Positions 54,458 to 63,621 of a DNA stretch of 64,000 nt are shown here, piece after piece. The DNA is from DATBRC01 sp036560485 (GTDB taxonomy: Bacteria; Pseudomonadota; Gammaproteobacteria; Burkholderiales; Burkholderiaceae_D): assembly GCA_036560485.1 (NCBI GenBank), contig DATBRC010000055.1, positions 12,507 to 76,506 on the forward strand. Reading direction: 5' to 3'. The translations under genes and the position numbers were made by a program. Numbering within the stretch: position 1 is the first letter of the stretch; the number at the start of each line of letters is the position of its first letter. The notes beneath the pieces were generated by a model. That model searched no databases. It saw only the letters and a program-made list of their open reading frames with translations, and had not been told where the DNA came from.

Positions 54458-55474
54458 ATGAAAGTTTTTTACGACAAAGATTGTGATCTCTCCCTGATCA
54501 AAGGCAAAAACGTTGCCATCATCGGTTACGGTTCACAAGGCCACGCGCATGCTCAAAACTTGAATGATTCCGGTTGCAAAGTGACGGTCGGCCTGCGTAA
54601 AGGCGGTGCTTCCTGGAACAAGGTTAAAAATGCGGGCCTCAATGTTGCTGAAGTCAATGAAGCAGTGAAAGCAGCTGACGTCATCATGATTTTGCTGCCG
54701 GACGAAAATATTGCGCAGGTTTACAACGAAAATGTCGCGCCGAATGCGAAGCAAGGTGCAGTATTGGCTTTCGCGCACGGCTTCAATGTGCACTACGGTC
54801 AAGTCGTGCCACGTGCCGACCTCGACGTCATCATGATTGCGCCAAAAGCACCAGGACATACTGTACGTGGTACCTATACGCAAGGCGGCGGTGTTCCTCA
54901 CTTGATCGCTGTGTATCAAGATAAATCAGGTATCGCACGCGATATCGCTTTGTCATATGCGATGGCGAACGGCGGTGGCCGTGCCGGCATCATTGAAACC
55001 AACTTCCGTGAAGAAACCGAAACCGACTTGTTCGGCGAACAGGCTGTATTGTGTGGTGGTACGGTTGAATTGATCAAAGCCGGTTTTGAAACCTTGGTGG
55101 AAGCAGGGTATGCGCCTGAGATGGCATATTTCGAATGTTTGCACGAATTGAAATTGATCGTCGACTTGATCTATGAAGGCGGTATCGCCAACATGAATTA
55201 TTCGATCTCCAACAATGCGGAATACGGTGAATATGTTACTGGTCCAAAGATTGTGACCGATGACACCAAAAACGCGATGCGCAAATGTTTGAAAGATATT
55301 CAGACTGGCGAATATGCAAAGAGCTTCATTTTGGAAAACAAGGCAGGCGCACCGACATTGATCTCTCGCCGTCGTTTGACAGCTGAACATCAGATCGAAG
55401 AAGTCGGTGGCAAGCTACGTGCAATGATGCCTTGGATTGCGAAAAACAAGTTAGTCGATCAATCCAAGAACTAA
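54458..55474 (+). CDS. ilvC: Ketol-acid reductoisomerase (class I)
   Basis: 338 residues, short class I form. It isomerises and reduces acetolactate with NADPH and Mg2+. The Rossmann loop is GYGSQGHAHAQNL, with LRKGGASW as the cofactor-specificity loop; the metal site includes DLFGEQAVLCGG and ECLHELKLIVD. Third gene of ilvIHC, closed by a terminator. Confidence 0.97.
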   Translation: MKVFYDKDCDLSLIKGKNVAIIGYGSQGHAHAQNLNDSGCKVTVGLRKGGASWNKVKNAGLNVAEVNEAVKAADVIMILLPDENIAQVYNENVAPNAKQGAVLAFAHGFNVHYGQVVPRADLDVIMIAPKAPGHTVRGTYTQGGGVPHLIAVYQDKSGIARDIALSYAMANGGGRAGIIETNFREETETDLFGEQAVLCGGTVELIKAGFETLVEAGYAPEMAYFECLHELKLIVDLIYEGGIANMNYSISNNAEYGEYVTGPKIVTDDTKNAMRKCLKDIQTGEYAKSFILENKAGAPTLISRRRLTAEHQIEEVGGKLRAMMPWIAKNKLVDQSKN

Positions 55475-55520
55475 AGCTAAATTAGTCCAATTGCCTTACT
55501 AAAGTTTGTTGGTTATGATC

Positions 55521-55557
55521 AATGGGGCGCGCATTAAGCGTAGCCCCATTTTCTTAT
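55521..55557 (+). terminator. Intrinsic terminator after ilvC
   Basis: Stem AATGGGGC / GCCCCATT with a 14-base loop, then TTCTTATT. Confidence 0.8.
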
Positions 55558-55640
55558 TCATAAGCTTGCTTTGTATTCGCCAATTGCGACATAGTCAATC
55601 AAGCACATAGTCAAAGTCAGTTCATTTCGGGGGAGTGATA

Positions 55641-55829
55641 ATGAATATAAAAAAAATAGTTGTCGTCGGATTGATAGGGCTTGCAGTAAGTGGATGCGAG
55701 CCTAGTGGACCTCCGCCCGACTTGGTTAAAACTCAGCGTGATGCTTTGAATAAGGCCAAAGCAGTTGAAGGCCAAGTATTTAAACAAGCTGACGAGCAAC
55801 GAAAAGCAACAGAAGACGCGGAAAAGTAA
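55641..55829 (+). CDS. Small lipoprotein
   Basis: 62 residues. Basic start, hydrophobic segment and a lipobox (LAVSGC, Cys near 19), then a short Pro-rich stretch and an Ala/Lys/Gln/Glu-rich helix. GGGGGAG lies six bases before the ATG, a very strong ribosome site. Not recognised as any named family. It stands alone between the ilvC terminator and psd. Outer-membrane attachment is likely since no Asp follows the Cys. Confidence 0.8.
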   Translation: MNIKKIVVVGLIGLAVSGCEPSGPPPDLVKTQRDALNKAKAVEGQVFKQADEQRKATEDAEK

Positions 55830-55936
55830 CATAACTTTGTAAATCTTAGTCTTGCTTTATGAAGGTTAGTTTTCGTTGCACCCATCATCTAAAATAACTT
55901 CGCTAACATTTTTAATAATTACAATCTGGAGTTTCG

Positions 55937-56575
55937 TTGAATAATTATCCGCACCCCATCATTGCTCGCGAAGGCTGGCCATTTCTAAGTATTGCCATAA
56001 TTGTCGCTGCTTTAGCGACATACTTTTGTGGCTATTGGTCAATTCCGCTTTGGATTATCGCAGTGTTTGTTCTGCAGTTTTTTCGTGATCCTGCTCGCAC
56101 TATTCCTCAAAATCCCAATGCGGTATTGTCACCCGCCGATGGTCGGATCGTCGTTGTGGAGAAGACTCAGGATCCATATGCCGGACGTGAGGCGCTCAAG
56201 ATCAGTGTGTTTATGAACGTATTCAATGTTCATTCGAATCGCTCTCCAGTCGATGGAAAAATTGAAAATGTTCAATATTTTCCTGGCAAATTCGTGAATG
56301 CCGATTTGGACAAGGCATCAATTGAAAATGAACGTAATGCGTTGACGATAACTGCAATAAATGGACAAACCGTCACATGCGTGCAAGTAGCAGGTTTGAT
56401 CGCACGCCGAATTCTTTGCTATGTCAAATCAGGTGAAAGCTTGGCGCGCGGGCAACGTTATGGTTTCATTCGGTTCGGTTCGCGTGTCGATGTGTATTTG
56501 CCGCTTAATGCGACACCGAAAGTGGTGGTCGGTGATAAGGTATCTGCCACTGAGACAATTCTGGCTGAGTTTTAA
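55937..56575 (+). CDS. psd: Phosphatidylserine decarboxylase proenzyme
   Basis: 212 residues, the short type common outside enterobacteria. It makes phosphatidylethanolamine. Two N-terminal hydrophobic segments (about 13-48); SPADGRIV and NVHSNRSPVDG are conserved. Self-cleavage is expected at Gly-Ser in IRFGSRVDVYLP, leaving a pyruvoyl group on the small chain. TTG start with GGAG six bases upstream. Paired with pssA, which makes its substrate. Confidence 0.93.
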   Translation: MNNYPHPIIAREGWPFLSIAIIVAALATYFCGYWSIPLWIIAVFVLQFFRDPARTIPQNPNAVLSPADGRIVVVEKTQDPYAGREALKISVFMNVFNVHSNRSPVDGKIENVQYFPGKFVNADLDKASIENERNALTITAINGQTVTCVQVAGLIARRILCYVKSGESLARGQRYGFIRFGSRVDVYLPLNATPKVVVGDKVSATETILAEF

Positions 56576-56606
56576 TTTGCCATTTCTAATCTGAAACGGA
56601 ATTAAC

Positions 56607-57497
56607 ATGCCAATCTTTCCTCGTCGTAAAGCGAAAAGCCGGTTGGGAATATTACCCAAAGGATCACGTAACCATAAACGTCTGGTGCGTAATTCCTATG
56701 CTGACGAAGATCGTGATATAGACGAAGAACAATTTGCTCAGCCGACTTTACGCAGGCGCGGCATTTATTTATTGCCTAACGCGTTTACCACGGCTGCATT
56801 ATTTTGCGGATTTTTTGCCATCGTGATGGCGATGAATCTTCGGTTTGACTTGGCATCCATCGCGATTTTTGCGGCAATGGTACTGGATGGCATAGACGGC
56901 CGCGTCGCAAGATTGACAAGTACACAGAGTGAATTCGGTGCGCAGTATGACAGCCTCTCCGACATGGTGTCATTTGGTGCAGCACCTGCACTTGTAATGT
57001 ATGTGTGGGCTTTACGCGGCATGGGAAAATTAGGTTGGTTGGCAGCCTTTATCTATTGTGCTTGCGCGGCTCTTCGTTTGGCGCGTTTCAATACGAATAT
57101 TGCGGTAATCGATAAACGTTATTTCCAAGGACTGCCTAGCCCGGCTGCAGCGGCATTGGTTGCCGGGTTCATTTGGCTGATGGATGATATAGGCGTGCCA
57201 CGGACTGATTTGAGTTGGGTCTCATGGATTATTACCTTGTATGCAGGTTTGACCATGGTGACCAATGTACCTTTCTACAGCTTCAAGGATGTGAACTTCC
57301 GAAAATCAGTTCCGTTTATTGCGATCTTCGTCATCGTATTGATATTTGTTGCTGTGTCGAGTGATCCCCCGAAAGTGCTGTTTGGTATTTTTGTATGCTA
57401 TGGCTTATCTGGCTATGTGATTTATTTCTGGCGTTTATTTAAAGGTAAACCAGTCAGTATCATTCAGACCGAGGACGAAAATATTGATGATAAGTAG
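56607..57497 (+). CDS. pssA: CDP-diacylglycerol--serine O-phosphatidyltransferase
   Basis: 296 residues, integral membrane. The CDP-alcohol phosphotransferase motif is complete: DGIDGRVARLT, then GAQYDSLSDMVSFG (DG-x2-AR-x8-G-x3-D-x3-D). About seven helices follow a basic cytoplasmic start of about 45 residues. Product is phosphatidylserine, used by the adjacent psd. Confidence 0.94.
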   Translation: MPIFPRRKAKSRLGILPKGSRNHKRLVRNSYADEDRDIDEEQFAQPTLRRRGIYLLPNAFTTAALFCGFFAIVMAMNLRFDLASIAIFAAMVLDGIDGRVARLTSTQSEFGAQYDSLSDMVSFGAAPALVMYVWALRGMGKLGWLAAFIYCACAALRLARFNTNIAVIDKRYFQGLPSPAAAALVAGFIWLMDDIGVPRTDLSWVSWIITLYAGLTMVTNVPFYSFKDVNFRKSVPFIAIFVIVLIFVAVSSDPPKVLFGIFVCYGLSGYVIYFWRLFKGKPVSIIQTEDENIDDK

Positions 57498-57582
57498 AAG
57501 GTAATTTTGCGTACTCAATAAATTGTTTGAGTGGGATTTAACCCTTGCTTCATCCAAATAATGGATGAATACTTACAAAAAG

Positions 57583-57611
57583 TTGCGCTTTTCAAGAATT
57601 CCGCTTATAGT
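57583..57611 (+). promoter_or_regulatory. Promoter of the leuA leader
   Basis: TTGCGC (57583-57588), exactly 17 bases, then TATAGT (57606-57611). The next suitable start point, seven bases on, is the A of the leader-peptide ATG at 57618, predicting a leaderless message. This also explains why no ribosome site precedes that ATG. Confidence 0.7.
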
Positions 57612-57617
57612 TTTCCC

Positions 57618-57704
57618 ATGTTTCGTCAAATCACCATCTCAGTACTCGATTCTTTCAGCAGTCTGTTGCTGGGTCTGCTGCTGCCGTTATTTCTACTGCG
57701 CTAA
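57618..57704 (+). CDS. leuL: leuA leader peptide, leucine-rich
   Basis: 28 codons, 10 of them Leu (CTC, CTG, TTG, TTA, CTA), clustered in SLLLGLLLPLFLLR at the end. A hairpin CTGCGC/GCGCAG (57696-57711) wraps the stop codon. AGTCTG (57660-57665, inside the Leu run) can pair with CAGACT (57709-57714), which can instead pair with AGTCT (57737-57741): alternative structures controlled by where the ribosome waits. No U-run terminator follows before leuA, so the output may be Rho access or translation rather than intrinsic termination. The reading frame stays open upstream to an ATG at 57561, but that start would lie before the predicted promoter. Confidence 0.75.
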   Translation: MFRQITISVLDSFSSLLLGLLLPLFLLR

Positions 57705-57822
57705 CGCGCAGACTTCCATACCCCCACAATTTGTGTAGTCTCAGGCTCATGCTGAAATTGGCAAGGGCAGGAGAAAAGCAATTTAAACGATTCAATTACA
57801 GCATCTTCCTAAGGAGCACAAC

Positions 57823-59373
57823 ATGGCCGCTAACTCATCAAACAAGTTGATCATATTCGACACCACTTTGCGGGATGGCGAGCAATCTCCTGGCGCTTCC
57901 ATGACCAAGGAAGAGAAGATTCGTATTGCGAAACAACTGGAGCGATTAAAGGTAGATGTCATCGAGGCAGGCTTTGCTGCTTCCTCAGAGGGTGACTTTG
58001 AATCAATCAAGGCGATTGCAGGTTTGATCAAAGACTCCACGGTTTGTTCGTTGTCACGTGCAAATGATCGTGATATTTCACGTGCCGCAGAGGCACTGGC
58101 GCCTGCCGAAAGAAAACGTATCCACACTTTCATCGCCACTTCTCCACTGCATATGGAAAAGAAGTTGCGGATGACGCCGGACCAAGTATTTGAACAGGCC
58201 AAACAAGCAGTGCGTTTTGCACGCAAATTTACAGACGACGTTGAGTTCAGCCCGGAAGATGCAAGCCGATCCGATATGGATTTTCTGTGCCGTGTAATCG
58301 AGGCCGTGATTTCCGAAGGCGCAACGACCATTAATTTTGCTGACACAGTCGGATATGGCGTGCCTGAGCTGTACGGCAATATGCTCAAAACCTTGCGTGA
58401 ACGTATTCCAAATTCCGATAAGGTCGTGTGGTCCGTACATTGCCATAACGATCTTGGTATGGCTGTCGCAAATTCACTGGCTGGTGTAATGATCGGCGGT
58501 GCACGCCAAGTCGAATGCACGATCAATGGTTTGGGAGAGCGCGCAGGCAATACTGCGTTGGAAGAGATCGTGATGGCAGTACGTACACGCAAAGACTACT
58601 TCAATCTTTCGCTCGGCATTGATGCGACACAGATCGTTCCTGCTTCCAAGTTGGTTTCTCAGATCACCGGCTTTGCCGTTCAGCCAAACAAGGCTGTGGT
58701 AGGCGCCAATGCGTTTGCCCATGCATCAGGCATTCATCAGGACGGTGTATTGAAGGCGCGTGATACCTACGAAATCATGCGGGCCGAAGATGTGGGCTGG
58801 TCGGCCAACAAAATCGTTTTGGGTAAATTGTCCGGACGAAATGCCTTCAAGCAACGTTTGGAGGAGCTTGGCATCAGTTTGGAATCAGAAACAGAAGTGA
58901 ATGCGGCCTTTACGCGCTTTAAAGAATTGGCTGATCAAAAGTCCGACATTTTCGATGAAGATATTATTGCGTTGGTGTCGGATGAACAGCACTCGCATGA
59001 GAATGAATACTATCGCTTCGTGTCCCTGTCCCAGAGTTCGGAAACGGGTGAAAAGCCGCGTGCGAAGGTCGTATTTTCTATGGGCGGCAAGGAATATTCC
59101 TGCGAAGGGCGAGGCAATGGTCCTGTTGACGCAACTGTGAATGCGATTGAGTCAAAAGCGGAAAGTGGTGCCGAACTTTTGTTGTTCTCTGTTAATGCAA
59201 TTACGACTGGAACCCAATCTCAGGGTGAAGTGACCATGCGATTGTCCAAGGCGGGGCGCATTGTCAATGGTGTGGGAGCTGATTTGGATATCGTGATGGC
59301 TTCGGCTAAAGCATATTTGTCTGCACTGAACAAATTGCATTCCAAGTCTGAAAAATTGAATCCGCAGTTATAG
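57823..59373 (+). CDS. leuA: 2-isopropylmalate synthase
   Basis: 516 residues. It condenses acetyl-CoA with 2-oxoisovalerate, the first committed step to leucine. FDTTLRDGEQSPGASM and the metal site HCHNDLGMAVANS are intact; the C-terminal regulatory domain (about 390-505) allows feedback by leucine. Ribosome site AAGGAG six bases upstream. A 118-nt leader lies between leuL and leuA. Separate from leuCDB, which is 27 kb away. Confidence 0.97.
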   Translation: MAANSSNKLIIFDTTLRDGEQSPGASMTKEEKIRIAKQLERLKVDVIEAGFAASSEGDFESIKAIAGLIKDSTVCSLSRANDRDISRAAEALAPAERKRIHTFIATSPLHMEKKLRMTPDQVFEQAKQAVRFARKFTDDVEFSPEDASRSDMDFLCRVIEAVISEGATTINFADTVGYGVPELYGNMLKTLRERIPNSDKVVWSVHCHNDLGMAVANSLAGVMIGGARQVECTINGLGERAGNTALEEIVMAVRTRKDYFNLSLGIDATQIVPASKLVSQITGFAVQPNKAVVGANAFAHASGIHQDGVLKARDTYEIMRAEDVGWSANKIVLGKLSGRNAFKQRLEELGISLESETEVNAAFTRFKELADQKSDIFDEDIIALVSDEQHSHENEYYRFVSLSQSSETGEKPRAKVVFSMGGKEYSCEGRGNGPVDATVNAIESKAESGAELLLFSVNAITTGTQSQGEVTMRLSKAGRIVNGVGADLDIVMASAKAYLSALNKLHSKSEKLNPQL

Positions 59374-59482
59374 TTTCCGGAGTAATGTTGGCCTGTTAGT
59401 AAGATCACGGTCGAATTGGCAACTATCAGGGCCATTTTTTGGCTGTTATCGATTAATTTCATCCAGTAAATCAGATAAGTAT

Positions 59483-59511
59483 TTGAATGGACAGGCAATT
59501 TCCTATATACT
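59483..59511 (+). promoter_or_regulatory. rpsO promoter
   Basis: TTGAAT (59483-59488), 17 bases, TATACT (59506-59511). The transcript would begin near 59518 directly with a small hairpin CTGGTC/GGCCAG (59518-59534), which could protect its 5' end. Confidence 0.75.
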
Positions 59512-59599
59512 GCCGGTCTGGTCATTTCGGCCAGTTTTAATTGTTGTTCACGGTGTTTAGGGTGCAGACTCTGTTCACCGCATGTGAAAGGTAATAATC

Positions 59600-59869
59600 A
59601 TGACTATCGAAAAATCGAGCAAAGCCGCAATTATTGCGGACAATGCTCGCGGCCAGAACGATACTGGCTCTCCAGAAGTACAAGTTGCATTGTTGACGGC
59701 TCGTATCAACGATCTTAACGGTCACTTTAAAGCACACGCGAAGGATCACCACTCCCGCCGTGGTTTGATCATGATGGTCAATCGTCGTAAAAGCCTGCTG
59801 TCATACTTGAAGGGCAAAGACGCTACTCGTTATCGTACCCTGATTGAAAAACTCGGCTTGCGCAAGTAA
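59600..59869 (+). CDS. rpsO: 30S ribosomal protein S15
   Basis: 89 residues, standard length. Binds 16S rRNA early in 30S assembly. DTGSPEVQVALLTARINDL and HHSRRGLIMMVNRRKSLL are the S15 signature. In E. coli S15 represses its own translation; the 80-nt leader may do so here. pnp follows, as is usual. Confidence 0.98.
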   Translation: MTIEKSSKAAIIADNARGQNDTGSPEVQVALLTARINDLNGHFKAHAKDHHSRRGLIMMVNRRKSLLSYLKGKDATRYRTLIEKLGLRK

Positions 59870-59900
59870 TCTCATTGCGATATATAGCCAGTTAGCTCAT

Positions 59901-59947
59901 AAATGCCTGTGTCAGTTTGCTGATGCGGGCATTTTGTCTTTATGTAG
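59901..59947 (+). terminator. Hairpin terminator between rpsO and pnp
   Basis: Outer stem AAATGCC/GGCATTT and inner TCAG/CTGA, followed by TTTTGTCTT. Probably a partial terminator, since pnp is often read from the rpsO promoter. Confidence 0.7.
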
Positions 59948-60056
59948 TTTGTATTGAATTTAAGTAAAAGAAATTAAATCATTCGTGATGTGATTTCTGT
60001 GGTGAGGTGAACGACAGCGCCTGAAAATCTGTCGGCAAAAATAGAAAGGAAACACC

Positions 60057-62189
60057 GTGTTTAATAAAGTTACCAAAACCTTCCAGTACGGCCAACATCA
60101 AGTTACGCTTGAAACGGGCGAAATCGCTCGTCAAGCTTCCGGTGCCGTCATGGTTTCGATTGAAGATACCGTTGTACTTGCAACCGTTGTGGCACGCAAA
60201 GATGCCAAGCCTGGCCAGGACTTTTTCCCATTGACTGTCGATTATGTTGAGAAATCATATGCTGCCGGTCGTATCCCAGGCGGTTTCTTTAAACGTGAAG
60301 GCCGTCCATCAGAAAAAGAAACGCTGACATCGCGCCTGATTGATCGTCCGATTCGTCCGCTGTTCCCGGAAGGTTATTTAAACGAAGTACAGATCATCAT
60401 TCATGTGCTGTCGGTTAACCCTGAAATCGATCCTGATATTGCCTCGATGATCGGCGCATCAGCTGCGCTTGCCGTGTCCGGCGTTCCATTCAATGGTCCG
60501 CTCGGTGCTGCGCGTGTTGGTTACATTGATGGCCAATACATTTTGAATCCAACTGCTACGCAACTCGCCAAATCCGATATGGATCTGGTCGTCGCCGGTA
60601 CGGAAATCGCTGTGTTGATGGTGGAATCTGAAGCCAAGCAATTGCCTGAAGATGTGATGCTCGGTGCTGTCGTCTACGGTCACGACCAGATGAAAGCAGT
60701 CATCAATGCGATTCACGAATTGGTACGTGATGGCGGCAAGCCTGAAGTCGAATGGAAACCAGCAGCGAAGAACGAAGCGTTGATCGCACGCGTTGCGCAT
60801 TTTGGTGAAGCCAAATTGCGTGAAGCGTATCAAACCAAAGACAAGCAGGCTCGTACAGAAAAACTGAAGAGCGCAACATCAGAAGTGAATGCAGCACTGG
60901 CAGCTGAAGCAGCTTCAATCGGCGGTGTAGCGCCTGATGCAGCTGAAGTCGGCAATATCTTGTTCGATCTGGAAGCCAAGATCGTTCGTTCACAAATCCT
61001 TGAAGGCGAGCCACGTATTGACGGTCGTGATACACGCACCGTGCGTCCAATCACGATCCGTACCGGCGTACTGCCGCGCACACACGGTTCGGCATTGTTC
61101 ACACGTGGCGAAACGCAAGCGTTGGTGATTGCAACGCTCGGCACTGCGCGCGATGAGCAAAAAATTGATGCATTAATGGGCGAATACAGCGATCGTTTTA
61201 TGCTTCACTACAACATGCCTCCGTTTGCGACGGGCGAAACAGGCCGTGTCGGTACGCCGAAGCGTCGCGAAATCGGTCATGGTCGTTTGGCGAAGCGTGC
61301 ATTGGTTGCTGCGTTGCCTGCGCCGGAAGAGTTCAGCTATTCAGTACGTCTCGTTTCTGAAATCACTGAGTCGAATGGTTCTTCATCGATGGCGTCTGTA
61401 TGCGGCGGTTGCTTGGCGCTGATGGATGCAGGTGTTCCGATGCAAGCGCATGTCGCTGGTATCGCGATGGGCTTGATCAAGGATGGCAGCAAGTTTGCTG
61501 TGCTGACCGATATCCTGGGCGATGAAGATCATCTTGGCGATATGGACTTCAAAGTGGCTGGTACTGCTAATGGCATTACTGCGCTGCAGATGGACATCAA
61601 AATTCAAGGCATCACCAAGGAAATCATGCAAGTCGCATTGGCACAAGCGAAAGAAGGCCGCATGCATATCCTGGCCAAGATGCAGGAAGCTGTCCCGCAC
61701 GGCAAGACCGAATTGTCCAACTTCGCACCACGCCTGATTACGATCAAGATCAATCCAGAGAAAATCCGTGACGTGATTGGTAAAGGTGGTGCAGTCATTC
61801 GTGCGTTGACCGAAGAAACAGGTACGCAAATCGATATCAGTGATGAAGGCGTGGTCACGATTGCATCCGTTGATGCAGCTGCTGGTCAAGAAGCCAAGCG
61901 CCGTATCGAAGAGCTGACTGCATCAGTTGAAGTTGGCAAAGTCTATGACGGTACAGTACTCAAGTTGCTGGATTTCGGCGCCATTGTCCAAGTGATTCCA
62001 GGTAAAGATGGTCTGTTGCACATCAGCCAAATTGCCAACGAGCGTGTCAATGCTGTTGCCGATTACCTGAAAGAAGGCCAGCAGGTTCGCGTCAAAGTAC
62101 TGGAAACCGATGATCGTGGGCGTTTGAAATTGTCGATGAAAGCAGCGGTCGCTGAGGTAAGCACTGAGCTGGCACAGCAACAACAGTAA
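60057..62189 (+). CDS. pnp: Polyribonucleotide nucleotidyltransferase (PNPase)
   Basis: 710 residues, GTG start with AAAGGA seven bases upstream. 3'-to-5' phosphorolytic RNA decay, part of the degradosome. Two RNase PH domains (about 10-220 and 310-535) flank a helical domain; then KH (about 555-615, IRDVIGKGGAVIRAL) and S1 (about 620-690, VYDGTVLKLLDFGAIVQV). Confidence 0.98.
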   Translation: MFNKVTKTFQYGQHQVTLETGEIARQASGAVMVSIEDTVVLATVVARKDAKPGQDFFPLTVDYVEKSYAAGRIPGGFFKREGRPSEKETLTSRLIDRPIRPLFPEGYLNEVQIIIHVLSVNPEIDPDIASMIGASAALAVSGVPFNGPLGAARVGYIDGQYILNPTATQLAKSDMDLVVAGTEIAVLMVESEAKQLPEDVMLGAVVYGHDQMKAVINAIHELVRDGGKPEVEWKPAAKNEALIARVAHFGEAKLREAYQTKDKQARTEKLKSATSEVNAALAAEAASIGGVAPDAAEVGNILFDLEAKIVRSQILEGEPRIDGRDTRTVRPITIRTGVLPRTHGSALFTRGETQALVIATLGTARDEQKIDALMGEYSDRFMLHYNMPPFATGETGRVGTPKRREIGHGRLAKRALVAALPAPEEFSYSVRLVSEITESNGSSSMASVCGGCLALMDAGVPMQAHVAGIAMGLIKDGSKFAVLTDILGDEDHLGDMDFKVAGTANGITALQMDIKIQGITKEIMQVALAQAKEGRMHILAKMQEAVPHGKTELSNFAPRLITIKINPEKIRDVIGKGGAVIRALTEETGTQIDISDEGVVTIASVDAAAGQEAKRRIEELTASVEVGKVYDGTVLKLLDFGAIVQVIPGKDGLLHISQIANERVNAVADYLKEGQQVRVKVLETDDRGRLKLSMKAAVAEVSTELAQQQQ

Positions 62190-62206
62190 CGCATTATTGC
62201 TGAATT

Positions 62207-62244
62207 AAAAACCGCCCTGGCATTTAGCTTTGGGCGGTTTTTTT
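62207..62244 (+). terminator. Intrinsic terminator after pnp
   Basis: Stem AAAAACCGCCC / GGGCGGTTTTT with a 14-base loop and a seven-T run. Confidence 0.92.
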
Positions 62245-62281
62245 ATGTGTATTTCTTTTTAATTGATAATTCTTTTGAAAC

Positions 62282-63538
62282 ATGACACACATCGTTATCC
62301 TTGGTTGTGGTTTTGGAGGTTTGGCTGCAACCCGTGAATTGGCATCAGCCAATGTCAAAATCACCTTGATCGATCGTAGTAACCATCATCTTTTTCAACC
62401 CTTGCTGTATCAAGTGGCCACTGCGGGTTTGTCCGCTCCTGCAATCGCGGCGCCTGTAAGACATATTTTTGCCAGGCAAAGGAATGTGACGACACTTATG
62501 GCGACTGCGTCATCCATCGATAAAGACCGTCGAATTGTTTGTTTGGAGGATGGCGAAGAAATTGCCTACGATTATTTAATCTTGGCGACAGGTGCAACGC
62601 ATAGTTATTTTGGCCGTGATGAATGGGCTCCATATGCACCTGGGTTAAAAACATTGGACGATGCTTTTGAGATTCGTCGCAGAATATTAATGGCCTTTGA
62701 GCATGCTGAGCGTGAAGGTGACGATGTCAAACGTGCAGCGTGGATGACCTTTGCCGTTATTGGTGGCGGGGCAACCGGCGTAGAAATGGCTGGAACGTTG
62801 GCAGAAATAGCGCACCACACTTTGGATGGCGAATTCCGCAGGATTGATTCACGTCAGGCGAGAGTGGTGCTGATCGAAGGTGCAGAGCATGTGCTGCCGC
62901 AATTCCCCAATGATTTATCAGAAAAGACGCGCTTGCAATTACGTCGATTAGGTGTGGAAGTTCTTACGGCTTCTCGTGTGACGATGATCGATGAGGTGGG
63001 AGTGACATTCACTACCTCTGCAGGTGAAGAGCGTCTGCCGTCAAAGACCGTTGTCTGGGCAGCTGGTGTTGCTGCGTCGCCTTTAGGTAAATTTCTAGGC
63101 GCGCAACAAGATCGTTCGGGTCGAATACTGGTTGAGCCCGATTTATCGATTACCGCTCATCCCGAAATTTTCGTGATCGGAGACTTGGCATCAGTATCAT
63201 CGAATGGCAAGCCGGTTCCTGGAGTATGTCCTGCTGCAAAGCAAATGGGCCGTACTGCTGCTCAGAATATTATGCGCAGGCTGAAGGGCCAAAAGACAAA
63301 AGCATTTCGTTATGTTGATTATGGTTCTTTGGCAACCATTGGTCGCAAGGCTGCGGTTGTTGCGATGGGAAAAATAAAATTTTCCGGATTTGTTGCATGG
63401 TTGTTTTGGTTGTTTGTGCACATTTTCTTCTTGATCGGCTTTCGTAATCGTTTGATGGTGATGACTGATTGGGCGTGGGCGTATATTACCTTTCAACGCA
63501 ATGCACGAATTGTGGTTGGTGCTGATGAAAAGAAGTAA
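62282..63538 (+). CDS. ndh: Type II NADH dehydrogenase (NDH-2)
   Basis: 418 residues. Non-proton-pumping NADH:quinone oxidoreductase. Two dinucleotide folds: GCGFGGLAATREL (FAD, residues 8 on) and VIGGGATGVEMAG (NADH, near 162). The second FAD motif lies near PEIFVIGDLAS. A hydrophobic C-terminal stretch (FVAWLFWLFVHIFFLIGF) anchors it to the membrane. It lies between pnp and the quinone oxidoreductase, so it is probably its own unit after the pnp terminator. Confidence 0.92.
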   Translation: MTHIVILGCGFGGLAATRELASANVKITLIDRSNHHLFQPLLYQVATAGLSAPAIAAPVRHIFARQRNVTTLMATASSIDKDRRIVCLEDGEEIAYDYLILATGATHSYFGRDEWAPYAPGLKTLDDAFEIRRRILMAFEHAEREGDDVKRAAWMTFAVIGGGATGVEMAGTLAEIAHHTLDGEFRRIDSRQARVVLIEGAEHVLPQFPNDLSEKTRLQLRRLGVEVLTASRVTMIDEVGVTFTTSAGEERLPSKTVVWAAGVAASPLGKFLGAQQDRSGRILVEPDLSITAHPEIFVIGDLASVSSNGKPVPGVCPAAKQMGRTAAQNIMRRLKGQKTKAFRYVDYGSLATIGRKAAVVAMGKIKFSGFVAWLFWLFVHIFFLIGFRNRLMVMTDWAWAYITFQRNARIVVGADEKK

Positions 63539-63621
63539 TTGCGTTAGTTGGTAAATCTTTTTATGCATGGTTGGTCAAATATGTTGATCGACTTCTTTTT
63601 TAATTTCAGAGTTGTTGCAAT

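Noticed and set aside
57561..57617. Longer version of the leuA leader peptide starting at 57561
   Set aside because: It would begin upstream of the well-placed promoter at 57583-57611 and has no ribosome site.
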